Part shown: one piece after another, positions 35,374 to 43,715 of the stretch
How the letters are laid out: every line of letters starts with the position of its first letter
Position numbering within the stretch: the first letter of the stretch is position 1
Assembly: GCA_021801345.1 (NCBI GenBank)
Contig: JAJYYA010000067.1
Location: forward strand, 1 to 64,000
Length of the DNA stretch: 64,000 bases
Source of the DNA: Nitrospirota bacterium
GTDB taxonomy: Bacteria; Nitrospirota; Leptospirillia; Leptospirillales; Leptospirillaceae
Reading direction: 5' to 3'
Notes under the pieces: model-generated
Databases searched by the model: none
Told to the model about the DNA's origin: nothing
The model's input: only the letters and a program-made list of their open reading frames with translations
Position numbers and translations under genes: made by a program

Positions 35374-36252
35374 CTAGAACTGCTTCTTGAGCCTGTCGAA
35401 CCAGCCGGACTTGTTGGTGGACAGGACCCGGGGCTTGCCGCAGGTCTCGGGAGGAGGCCAGTTGACCAGCATCGACCCCATCTGGGAAGCGGTGATGTCG
35501 GCCCCGGACTTCTTGAAATACTCCTCCCAGAAAGAGGTCATCTTCCGGGTCCGCTCGATCGAGGGAGAGCGGGTCCCGATGACGTAGACGCAGACGTTCT
35601 TGAGGTCGGGGAAGCCGTAGGCCTTCTCGACGCGAGAGAGATCCTTCCGGTCGAAGGTCATGGAGCGGTAACGGAACCGTCCCCGGTCCTCCTGCATGTC
35701 GGAGAGAAAGACGGCCACCGGTCGCATCTTGTCGGCAGAGAAGAGCTGCGAAGCCATGCGGGCGGCACCGAAGAGATCGGTATATTTTGACTTTCCTGGC
35801 TTGGCAAGTTTTTTCCTAAGCGTCGTCAGAAGAGTCTGACGAACGGCCTCGTCTTTGGCATCGAGCTCCTTGACCTTGGCCTTGTAGTCGAGTTCGTTGT
35901 CGGAGAGGCTGTCGAAGGGGGGGCGGGGCGCGAGCGTCCCCTCGGCCATGAACTCCGAAACCAGAGAGTTGTCGTCGGTGATGGGAACCACTCGGAGCCT
36001 GTCTCCCTGCCGGAGACCCGGCACGATCCGGTCGAGAAGGGAGCGGCGGTACACATCAAACTGCCGGTCGGTGCTCCCGGTCTCGTCGACAAAGACAAGA
36101 ATGTCAAGTCCGGGAGCGGGTTCCTCTCCCCACGCCTCCCCCGAACCGGCTCCCCCTCCGAAAAGGGACGCTCCCGGAAGGGCGGGGGCGGCCAGTCCCA
36201 CGAGGACTCCCAGACCCAGACCCAGAAAAACTCTCCCTCCCCATGACTTCAT
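35374..36252 (-). CDS. Secreted von Willebrand factor A (VWA) domain protein
   Basis: This 292-aa product has a signal peptide (VFLGLGLGVLVGLAAPALPG) and a VWA domain starting with ILVFVDETGSTD, where DETGS fits the MIDAS DxSxS/DxTxS pattern. FLSDMQEDRG and VCVYVIGTRSP form later core strands. Between them is a charged helical insert of about 80 residues (around LDYKAKVKELDAKDEAVRQT). The ATG at 36252 is chosen because the signal peptide starts there; its ribosome-binding site is weak. It is the last gene of the RHH-coiled-coil-membrane-VWA operon. VWA domains bind protein partners through a metal ion; the partner is unknown. Confidence 0.8.
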   Translation of the reverse strand: MKSWGGRVFLGLGLGVLVGLAAPALPGASLFGGGAGSGEAWGEEPAPGLDILVFVDETGSTDRQFDVYRRSLLDRIVPGLRQGDRLRVVPITDDNSLVSEFMAEGTLAPRPPFDSLSDNELDYKAKVKELDAKDEAVRQTLLTTLRKKLAKPGKSKYTDLFGAARMASQLFSADKMRPVAVFLSDMQEDRGRFRYRSMTFDRKDLSRVEKAYGFPDLKNVCVYVIGTRSPSIERTRKMTSFWEEYFKKSGADITASQMGSMLVNWPPPETCGKPRVLSTNKSGWFDRLKKQF

Positions 36253-36387
36253 CTTTCTGTGCGGGATCCCCGGAGTCGTTCCCGGAGCGGATAGCGCCTC
36301 TCCCGCCTCTCCTTTCTCTGCTATCGGTTGTCGATCGTGCCTCCCCCGCACTCAGAACCCGGGGCGGGGAAACGGTTCCTGAAGATG

Positions 36388-36409
36388 GGCCGGGAGAGAT
36401 CTCCCGGCC
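36388..36409. repeat. 10-bp-arm palindrome between membrane and VWA genes
   Basis: GGCCGGGAGA and TCTCCCGGCC are separated by two bases, 12 bp after the stop of the membrane-protein gene. There is no T-run, so it is more likely an mRNA stem-loop that tunes expression of the downstream VWA gene than a terminator. Confidence 0.55.
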
Positions 36410-36420
36410 TGATATCGCGG

Positions 36421-37518
36421 CTAGCTTCGCCCTGTAGAAGAATAGGTGATCCGCCCGCGAGACTCAAGCTTGTCCTTTTCAGAGCCCTCCCCGGGAACAT
36501 GTCCGGTGACGGACTCTGCCGCGTCGGGAAGCCTGAAGTCCGGCCACCAGCGCTTGAGAGTCGGAGACTCGGGATTCCTTGAAAAGGAGGCCGGAGCCAC
36601 GGTCCCGCCCCGCGAAGCCATGTTGGCCTGCCGGTAGAGGGCAATCTTGGAGGTGACGTCGGAGATGACCCGCTCCGCCTCCCCGCGCCCGGCACGGATG
36701 ACGGCGTTCGTCTTGGAGATGGAGACCGACAGTCGCTCCCTGAGCTTGCTGCGCTTCTTGTCGAGCCGCACCGTCGCCACATGAAGGGCGTCGAGCTCCG
36801 AGTCCTGGTCGTGGGCAAAGAAGCTGACCATGTAGGCGCCCATGAAGATCAGGAGGTTGATGGCGAACATGGCATAGACCATGTTGCCGGAGCCGGAACC
36901 CAGCTTGTGCTCGGCATGGAGGGTCACATACATGTTGCGGATAAAGGAAAGAGCCGTCAGGGCGCCGAGCACCGTCGTCGGAGCCAGGGCGATCATGATC
37001 GCGGTGGCGATCTTGGGAGGCACGAGGGTCCGGATCTGGAGCCCCAGGAAGACGCCGATGATCGGAAGCGTCAGGGAGAGCGTCATGCTCATCACATAGG
37101 TCATGAGCTCGGGCTCGCCGAACATCCGGAAGACCACCACGTTCAGGGGGAACTCGCCGATGGCAAGGAGAAGAACAATCATCCAGTGGACCGTATAGGG
37201 AACCGGGATGACCACGTCCCGACCCACGGCATCCTTCCGGTTCCGGTATCGGACGAGGACGTCCTTGAGCCGGTACTGGTTGGACTCGTAGGCGTTGGCC
37301 AGATTGCTGGTCTTTCCCTCGAGAGTCGAAAGCTCTGCGGCCGTCTGTGCATAGATCTCGCTGATCTTGGACTCGCCTGCGGCAATGATCGACCTCTCGA
37401 AGGGGCCGGCCTCGTAACTGCTTCCGGAGGGAAGTCCTGCCAGCCCGTCTTCATGGCCGGCCTTCCGGATGACTTCATCGTCGGGAAAATTCGCCCGCGA
37501 CTGGACTTTGTGCTTCAT
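36421..37518 (-). CDS. Multi-pass membrane protein of unknown function
   Basis: The 365-aa product has a soluble N-terminal helical region (about residues 40-105, probably coiled coil). A block of four or five transmembrane helices follows, including YTVHWMIVLLLAIGEFPLNV, a second and third around MSMTLSLTLPIIGVFLGL and ATAIMIALAPTTVLGAL, and NLLIFMGAYMVSFFA. A long basic/charged cytoplasmic tail ends at residue 365. The topology, with EFPLN and FGEPELM between helices, resembles membrane proteins often carried by mobile elements, but I cannot name the family. AGGAG lies eight bases before the ATG. It follows the coiled-coil gene by 59 bp. Confidence 0.75.
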   Translation of the reverse strand: MKHKVQSRANFPDDEVIRKAGHEDGLAGLPSGSSYEAGPFERSIIAAGESKISEIYAQTAAELSTLEGKTSNLANAYESNQYRLKDVLVRYRNRKDAVGRDVVIPVPYTVHWMIVLLLAIGEFPLNVVVFRMFGEPELMTYVMSMTLSLTLPIIGVFLGLQIRTLVPPKIATAIMIALAPTTVLGALTALSFIRNMYVTLHAEHKLGSGSGNMVYAMFAINLLIFMGAYMVSFFAHDQDSELDALHVATVRLDKKRSKLRERLSVSISKTNAVIRAGRGEAERVISDVTSKIALYRQANMASRGGTVAPASFSRNPESPTLKRWWPDFRLPDAAESVTGHVPGEGSEKDKLESRGRITYSSTGRS

Positions 37519-37577
37519 CTCGTTTCTCCTCGATATCGGGAAGACCTGTTCTTCCCGTTTTAGACGCGTCCCGTTCC

Positions 37578-37919
37578 CTAGTTGATGACGCCGCTGCCTT
37601 CAACGGAGTTCCGGCGGTGATGGCTCACAATGGTATTGAGTTCGTCGACCATGAACTGGAGCTTGGTATGGAGGTCGGCCACAGAGTTCACCCACTGGGA
37701 TTCGCGGGCATGGAAGTTCTGGTAGTCTTCCTTGAACTGGGCGATAAAGCGGTTCATGCGCTCGGACTCCGCCCTCAGGGCATCGCGGTCGGTCAGGAGA
37801 ATGTCCCACTGCTTCTTCGTCTCGGAAAGGCGGTCCATCACCACCGACGATTTTTCGAGAAGATCGTTGTATTCCTTAACCGCGTTGATAATCTTGTTAA
37901 TGTCTTTGTCACCCAGCAT
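37578..37919 (-). CDS. Coiled-coil protein of unknown function
   Basis: This 113-aa hydrophilic protein is predicted helical from heptad patterns over most of its length (about residues 8-95: INAVKEYNDLLEKSSVVMD, then RDALRAESERMNRFIAQF). It has no cysteine or membrane segment. GGGGA lies seven bases before the ATG at 37919. Position between the RHH and membrane genes suggests that it couples them or binds the helical N terminus of the membrane protein. Confidence 0.7.
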   Translation of the reverse strand: MLGDKDINKIINAVKEYNDLLEKSSVVMDRLSETKKQWDILLTDRDALRAESERMNRFIAQFKEDYQNFHARESQWVNSVADLHTKLQFMVDELNTIVSHHRRNSVEGSGVIN

Positions 37920-37989
37920 CGTTCGTCCCCTTTTTACGTTAGGTTCCCTGCGTTTTGTGTTTTCCCGGCCCCCGGCCGGGATCTCCGCT

Positions 37990-38175
37990 TCAGCGCGTCC
38001 TGGGGGAGGTGCGGCCCTCCCCTTCCGAAGGCCGGGTGCCTTCCGTCCGGCCCTTGCCGAAGAACCCCTCAAGCACGACGAGGATCTCCGCGTGGATCGA
38101 ACGGTGCTCCCGGGTGGCCTGCTCCTTGATGATTTGGTATAGCGCTTCATTCATGCGCAGCGTCATCCGTTTCAT
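37990..38175 (-). CDS. Arc/MetJ-type ribbon-helix-helix DNA-binding protein
   Basis: The 61-aa product has the RHH pattern: a basic beta strand KRMTLRMNEALYQ, helix A IIKEQATREHRS, and helix B IHAEILVVLEGFF, then a polar tail. It probably represses its own promoter, which overlaps the start codon. No Shine-Dalgarno is visible, and the calculated transcription start falls on or next to the ATG, so the message may be leaderless. Later ATGs at 38166 and 38154 are alternatives. First gene of the four-gene operon. Confidence 0.75.
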   Translation of the reverse strand: MKRMTLRMNEALYQIIKEQATREHRSIHAEILVVLEGFFGKGRTEGTRPSEGEGRTSPRTR

Positions 38176-38478
38176 GATGTCATTTTAACACTATTTTGGT
38201 GCATGTCAAACATATTTATAAGTATTTATTTTAAAACAATAAAATAACATTTTAAAAATTTTAATTATTATTTTTAAAGAAGAAAAAACACATTTTTTTG
38301 AAATCAGCAGGCCAGATCTGGCGACCCCGTCCTCGACCATTATAAAAAAGGACGGAAAAGGATTGTCGTGACGAACGTCACCGGAGCTCCGTCCAAAAAC
38401 GTCCTGCGACGCGAGCCTACCGGGATGAGCGCACGAGGGGTCCCCGATAGCCTATTCGAGGACGCGGCCGAAACGGAT
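38176..38478. other. AT-rich divergent/control region
   Basis: The segment 38176-38310 is the most AT-rich in the right half of the window. It carries the RHH promoter, possible UP-element A/T tracts, and an ATGTCA motif repeated at 38178 and 38203. The rest, up to the recD stop, shows no gene. Confidence 0.5.
38182..38209 (-). promoter_or_regulatory. Sigma70-type promoter of the RHH operon
   Basis: TTGACA (38209-38204) and TAAAAT (38187-38182) are 16 bp apart on the minus strand. Transcription would begin at about 38175, i.e. at the A of the first ATG, implying a leaderless transcript or a start slightly downstream. TGTCATTTTAACA (38180-38192) covers the -10 and could be an operator. Confidence 0.7.
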
Positions 38479-40215
38479 TCAGAGGCTCTCCGAGAGGCGA
38501 TCCTTGAGGGCCGAGACCCGGGCGGGGGCAGATTTCACCATGCCAAGCAGGCTCTCGCGGGAGGCCCAGACGGCGAGGCTCTTCCTGGCCCGGGTCGCGG
38601 CGGTATAGAGCAGACGACGCGTCAGAAGGGGATGCGACTCTCCCCCCAAAAGCAGAAGGACCCGGTCGAACTCGGAGCCCTGGCTCTTGTGGACGGTCAT
38701 GACGAAGGCCGTCTCCCAGAGAGGAGCCATCCGCAGGGGGAAGAGCCGGAGATCCTCCTTGCCCTCTTTCCCCCCGGCAAAGATCAGGCGCTCTCCCGAA
38801 AACACCCCGAGATCCCCGTTCATGAGGCCGGTGTCGTAGCTGTTTTTGACCACCATTGCCGGAGTATAGGCCGGGGCATGCACGGATCCTCGCCCCAGGC
38901 GGCGGGAGAAGAGCCGCTCCGCATGGCGGTTCGCCCGGAGCGCCCCGAATGGCCCGTCCCGGAAGGGGGAAAGCGCCATGAAGGAGCCCAGGTGCCGCAG
39001 GGCCTCCCGGTCGGAGGAGGCCGAGACGAGAGGGGCAAAACCCTCGAAGAGGACCTCCTCCGGCCACCCGGAGGAGACGGGGTGCAAGACAAGCTCCGGA
39101 GCGCCCCGCTCGAAGAGGCGAAGGGCGCCCTCTCCGTCCCCCTCCGCCACCGCCCGGGAGAACTCCTGCAGAAGACCGGCCTCATGCTGCCGGTAGTTGC
39201 GCGTGAGGACGGCAAGCCCCCCTGCCCCCTCCGGCCCTCCGGAGGAGAGGGCCGAACAGAGATCTCCCATGATCGCGCCGGCCCCCACGGGGGAGAGCTG
39301 GTCCCGGTCCCCCACCAGGACAAGGCGCGCCCGGGGGGAGAGCGCGGAGAGGAGGGTCTCCATGAGGAGCAGATCCACCATCGACAGCTCGTCGACCAGC
39401 ACCAGATCCCAGGGAAGAAAGTCTCCCTCCCGGCGCGCCACCCCCCGCACTCCCGCCCCCAGGAGGCGATGGAGGGTCATGGAGGGAACGGCAAGGTCGG
39501 CGGGCAGCACCTCCGAGAGGGCCTCCGCCATGCGGGAAGCCGCCTTCCCCGTGGGGGCGGCCGTCACCGCCCGGAGACCGGGATCGAGCCTTTGGAACAG
39601 AAGAAGGATCCGGGCAGCCGTCCAGGTCTTTCCCGTCCCCGGACCTCCCGTCACGACGAGGAGCCTGTGGCGAAGCGCCCTCTCGGCCGCCATTCGGGAC
39701 TCTCCCGCTTCTCCCGGCTCCCCGGGGAAGATTTCGGCGAGGAGCTCCCGGACCCGGGGAGACTCGACCTCCCCGTCTTGAAGCGCCTCAAGGCGCTCCG
39801 AGAGGGCCCCGGCCACCCGGAGCTCGGCCTGCCAGTAGCGATAGAGATAGAGCCCCTCCCGGTCGAGGATGAGCGGGGCGGGAAGGGTCGGACTCCCCAC
39901 CACAGGAAAAAGCCCCGAGAGGATCCCTCCCCACTCCCGGCGGGGAGGGATCTCCGGAGGGAGCGGAAGGCCGGGGAAGGGCTCCCCCGCCCCGGCGAGA
40001 TCGAGAAGGCTGTGCCCCTCCCGGGTGGCCGAGGAGGCAAGCGCCGCCCCGATGGCCAGGAGATCGGCCGAAAGGGGGTCGAGGGGGGGCAGGAGCCGCA
40101 GAAGGGTCCCTGCCAGTGCCCGGTCGACGAAGGCGAGGCGCTCGCGGGAGATCGCCTCGAGGATCCATCGGGAGGCGGCCTCCGAAACCCCCGGAAGACG
40201 ACGGTCGGCGTTCAT
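38479..40215 (-). CDS. recD: Exodeoxyribonuclease V subunit alpha (RecD helicase)
   Basis: RecD is the 5'-3' helicase motor of RecBCD. The 578-aa product has Walker A VVTGGPGTGKTWTA, motif III-type LVGDRDQLSPVGAGA, and the C-terminal VMTVHKSQGSEFDRVLLLL. An N-terminal domain of about 150 residues contacts RecB. The ATG at 40215 overlaps the recB stop (ATGA). The frame extends upstream another 165 codons, but those belong to recB on another frame. Confidence 0.95.
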   Translation of the reverse strand: MNADRRLPGVSEAASRWILEAISRERLAFVDRALAGTLLRLLPPLDPLSADLLAIGAALASSATREGHSLLDLAGAGEPFPGLPLPPEIPPRREWGGILSGLFPVVGSPTLPAPLILDREGLYLYRYWQAELRVAGALSERLEALQDGEVESPRVRELLAEIFPGEPGEAGESRMAAERALRHRLLVVTGGPGTGKTWTAARILLLFQRLDPGLRAVTAAPTGKAASRMAEALSEVLPADLAVPSMTLHRLLGAGVRGVARREGDFLPWDLVLVDELSMVDLLLMETLLSALSPRARLVLVGDRDQLSPVGAGAIMGDLCSALSSGGPEGAGGLAVLTRNYRQHEAGLLQEFSRAVAEGDGEGALRLFERGAPELVLHPVSSGWPEEVLFEGFAPLVSASSDREALRHLGSFMALSPFRDGPFGALRANRHAERLFSRRLGRGSVHAPAYTPAMVVKNSYDTGLMNGDLGVFSGERLIFAGGKEGKEDLRLFPLRMAPLWETAFVMTVHKSQGSEFDRVLLLLGGESHPLLTRRLLYTAATRARKSLAVWASRESLLGMVKSAPARVSALKDRLSESL

Positions 40216-43200
40216 CGCCCCTCCCCGAAAAAGAGGGCGGAGAGCCCCTCGACCGTCTCCCGGTCGGGCCGGAGGAGATGGACCCCGCCGCCGGCGGGGC
40301 TCGCCCCCCGGACGAAGAAAAAGAGAGCCCCGCCAAAGTGAGTGTCGTAGTCGTACCCCGGATGGGAAAAGGCCAGGAGGCGGTGGACGGCGAGGGTGTA
40401 GAGGAGCCCCTGGAGGTCGTAGCGGTGGTGGGCCATGGCCCGGGCGAGACCCTCCGGAGCATAGGGATCGGCGCCGGAGGCTCCGGGAAGCCTGTTGGTC
40501 TTGTAGTCGAGCAGGTAGCTCCTTCCCTCGTGGCGGAAGAGAAGGTCCACGAAGCCCCGGAGATACCCCCGGACCGGATCGAAGGCGAGACGGGGCCCCT
40601 CCGGCAGGAGAAGGGGCAGGAGATCCCGGGCGGCGACCCCCGAGACCGGAAGAAGGAACTCCCGCTCCACCGCCCGGGAAAGGGAGAGGATCCGGCCAAA
40701 TCTGAGCCATCCGGAAGGCTCCCCGGGAGCCGGAAAGAGACCGGCGTCGAGGGTTTGGTGCATGAGCGGGAGAAGCGCCTCCCGGAAGGAGTCGGTCCGC
40801 TCGCGCAGCTCTCCGGCCATCTCGGCGATCCCCCGCTCGAGGGCGGCGGAAGGATCGGGCGGAAGCCCCCCCCGCGGCTCCTCTCCGAGCAGGATCTCGA
40901 AGGTCCGGTGGAAGAGCGATCCGAAAAGAGGCCCGCCCGGAAGGGTGTCCTCGGCCATCCTCTCCGATCCGGGATCGTCGTCGGATCGACCTCCCCCGGC
41001 CACCGGCTCCTCCGGCGAACGGGCCAGCGAGGCGGCGAGAAGGGAGCTGAAGCTCTCGACCCTCCGGGAAGGGGGCAGCGGGCGGGGAAGGGTCCTTGCC
41101 GGAAGAAGGGTCAAACCCTCCGACTCCGGGAGCGAGACTCTCTCCCGGCTCACTCCCGGGGGAAGCCAGGCGAAGAGATCGGGACGGGCCTCCACCATCT
41201 TCTCAAAGGCCTCCTGATAAAACTCCACCGCCTCATTCCCCCGGATCTTCTCCCCGGGAGGCCGACCCCAGAGCCTGGCCAGCGCCGACTGTTTGAGCTT
41301 GCGGGCGGGGACCATGACAACGGTCCGGTGGATCGCCCGCGTCAGTGCCACATAGAGAAGGCGCATATCCTCGGCCTCGGTCTCAGACCCAACCTCGGCC
41401 TCGGCCTCGACCTCGTCCTCCTCCCCCTCAGGCTCGTCCTCCTTGCCTTCGGGGAGCCCCAGGGGGAGGATCACCACCGGGAACTCCAGCCCCTTGGCCT
41501 TGTGGATGGTCAGGATCCTCACTCGCCCGTCGAGGGTGTCGAGGCGGGGCGCGGTCTCGTCGTCCCCCTTCTTCGCCTTTTCCCGGCGGGCCTCAAGGTA
41601 GCGGTCGACCGCAAGGGCCATGGGAGGCCGGTCCCGGTCGAACCCCTCGACGACCTCGAGCAGGTGGAGAAGGTCGGTAAGCCGGCGGCGGCCGGAGCGG
41701 CCCGGTCCCGACGCCAGAAGACGGGCGAAGATCCCCGAGTCGAGGCAGAGGCGCCGCAAGGCCCCCATCGCCCCCAGCCGGAACCAGTCCTCCGCCGTCC
41801 GGAAAAACGGGTCGATCCGGGCATTCCAGAGATCGGCCGAGGCGTCGAGGCGAACGAGCTCCGTAGCCGTGGCCCCGAAGAGGGGGGAGGAAAGGACAAG
41901 GCGCATCTGCCGGCGATCGCCCGGATCGAGAAGGGCCAGAAGAAGCATCTCGAGGTCGAAGGCCAGATCGGTCTCCAGAACGCTCCCCCCGGCATAGGAG
42001 ACGGCGGGGATCCCCTCCTCCTCGAGCGCCACGAGAATCTGTTTTGCATGGCTGTTTGTCCGGACGAGAATGCAGATGTCGTCGGGCCGGAGTCGGGCAT
42101 TGCAAAGGAGAACCTCCCCTCCCATCAGACGGCGGATCTCGTCGGCACACCGGCCGATGAAGCATGCGGAACTCGACCTCTCCTTCTTCTCTTCCGTGGC
42201 AAAGAGAACCGGAGGGAGCAGTGCCCCCTCCGGAGAGGCGTGGTCGATAAAGTCGGAGGGGCCGCTATGGCTTGCAACGACCGGCTCGAACGGGATCTCC
42301 CCCCCGGAGAGGAAGGGGTCGGAGGAGAGGGAGAAGAGAGCGTTTGTCGCCTCGACGTGGAGACAGTCGGAGCGGAAGTTCACGCCCAGCGTGCACAGCC
42401 CCTCCCCATCCTTTGCCCGGACGGCCAGCCTGGCCTCCACATAGGCCCGGAGATCGGCCCCCCGGAACCGGTAGATCGACTGCTTGGGGTCGCCCACGAA
42501 GACGAGGCTCGCCCCCTCCGTCGGCCCCGGAGTAAAGAGGTCGTAGATCCGTCCGAAGATGGCGAACTGGGCAAAGTCGGTATCCTGGAACTCGTCGACG
42601 AAGGCCACGGGGAAGCGCTCCCGGAGAAGGCGGGCAAGACGGCCGCTTTCGTCTCGCGCGAGGGCGGCCACGACCCGTCCGATCATGTCGTCGAAGGTCT
42701 CCACCCCCTGCCTCTCGCGGCTTTGGACGGCCGTGGTCGCAAGCTCGGTCAAGAGCTCCCGCCGGAAGTGTCCGCGCAGGGACCGGGAGAGAGTGCCGGC
42801 CGCCTTGAGAAGGTCCAGAAGGGGGAGGAGCTCTTTGGGCCGGTCGGGGATATCGGTGCACTGCCGCTCGAGAAGCTCGAGGAGAGGGGCGTCCTGGGGA
42901 CCGTGTCCTGCAGGGGGCGAGGGGAAAGGAGAGAACAGCTCCGCGATCCTCTCCCGCATGAAACTGCGCTGCTTGCGCTCCTCGGCGAGCGGCAGCTTCT
43001 TCTTTCCTTCCCCGGGGAGTCCGGAGAGCCAACGGGCGCCAGCGGCCAGTATCTCCCCCGGCTCCCGGCAGAGCCAGGCCGACCGGGCAGAAATGAAGCT
43101 CTCCCGGCTCTCTTCGAGCAGGATCCCCTCGGGCTCCGGAGGGATCTCCCGGTGGAGCTCTCCCGGCCGAACCAGCCGGGAAAGATCCTCCGGCCCGTTC

Positions 43201-43715
43201 GGGAAGAGCCCTGCCACCTGCCAGACGATGCGGGGCTCTTCCCGGTAGACATTCCTGCGCCAGACGTCTCTGACCGCTCTCTTGAGAAAGCTCTTGCCGT
43301 CGGTCTCGAGCTCGAGCGAGAACGGCGCCTCGAACTCGAAGGCGTACTCCCGGAGGATCCTTCGGCAGAAGGAGTGGATCGTCGCAACGGGGGCCCGGTC
43401 GAAGTCGAAGAGTGCCGCCGAGAGAGCCCTCTCGTGGGCGGCGCTCACCCCGTTCAGGAGAAGGGCCTCCTCAGATGTGACAAGCCCTCCCCGGGCCTTC
43501 TCCCGGGCCCGGGAGAGGAGGGTGCGAAGACGCCCGCGAAGCTCTGCGGTGGCGGCTTCCGTAAAGGTCACGACAAGGATCCGCTCGACCGGGTGTCCCG
43601 CGAGGATCGCCGAGAGGTAGAGGCGCGTCAGGGCGAAGGTCTTGCCGGTCCCGGCGGAGGCCTCGATCATGGTCACCCCCGGTCGGAGACCGGACAGGAG
43701 AGGAGAATCGCTCAC
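40212..43715 (-). CDS. recB: Exodeoxyribonuclease V subunit beta (RecB helicase-nuclease)
   Basis: RecB combines a UvrD-like 3'-5' helicase and the nuclease that processes DNA ends for recombination and destroys linear foreign DNA. The 1167-aa product has Walker A IEASAGTGKTFALTRLYL, Walker B FVDEFQDTDFAQFAI, VGDPKQSIYRFRGAD, and LTIHKAKGLEFPVVILP. The C-terminal nuclease centre is RGFVDLLFRHEGRSYLLDYK, matching the E. coli D-x(n)-DYK residues. The GTG start overlaps the recC stop. Confidence 0.97.
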   Translation of the reverse strand: MSDSPLLSGLRPGVTMIEASAGTGKTFALTRLYLSAILAGHPVERILVVTFTEAATAELRGRLRTLLSRAREKARGGLVTSEEALLLNGVSAAHERALSAALFDFDRAPVATIHSFCRRILREYAFEFEAPFSLELETDGKSFLKRAVRDVWRRNVYREEPRIVWQVAGLFPNGPEDLSRLVRPGELHREIPPEPEGILLEESRESFISARSAWLCREPGEILAAGARWLSGLPGEGKKKLPLAEERKQRSFMRERIAELFSPFPSPPAGHGPQDAPLLELLERQCTDIPDRPKELLPLLDLLKAAGTLSRSLRGHFRRELLTELATTAVQSRERQGVETFDDMIGRVVAALARDESGRLARLLRERFPVAFVDEFQDTDFAQFAIFGRIYDLFTPGPTEGASLVFVGDPKQSIYRFRGADLRAYVEARLAVRAKDGEGLCTLGVNFRSDCLHVEATNALFSLSSDPFLSGGEIPFEPVVASHSGPSDFIDHASPEGALLPPVLFATEEKKERSSSACFIGRCADEIRRLMGGEVLLCNARLRPDDICILVRTNSHAKQILVALEEEGIPAVSYAGGSVLETDLAFDLEMLLLALLDPGDRRQMRLVLSSPLFGATATELVRLDASADLWNARIDPFFRTAEDWFRLGAMGALRRLCLDSGIFARLLASGPGRSGRRRLTDLLHLLEVVEGFDRDRPPMALAVDRYLEARREKAKKGDDETAPRLDTLDGRVRILTIHKAKGLEFPVVILPLGLPEGKEDEPEGEEDEVEAEAEVGSETEAEDMRLLYVALTRAIHRTVVMVPARKLKQSALARLWGRPPGEKIRGNEAVEFYQEAFEKMVEARPDLFAWLPPGVSRERVSLPESEGLTLLPARTLPRPLPPSRRVESFSSLLAASLARSPEEPVAGGGRSDDDPGSERMAEDTLPGGPLFGSLFHRTFEILLGEEPRGGLPPDPSAALERGIAEMAGELRERTDSFREALLPLMHQTLDAGLFPAPGEPSGWLRFGRILSLSRAVEREFLLPVSGVAARDLLPLLLPEGPRLAFDPVRGYLRGFVDLLFRHEGRSYLLDYKTNRLPGASGADPYAPEGLARAMAHHRYDLQGLLYTLAVHRLLAFSHPGYDYDTHFGGALFFFVRGASPAGGGVHLLRPDRETVEGLSALFFGEGR

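Noticed and set aside
38368-40341. 657-aa plus-strand frame.
   Set aside because: It is antisense to recD; its Gly/Arg/Pro-rich translation is a shadow caused by high GC.
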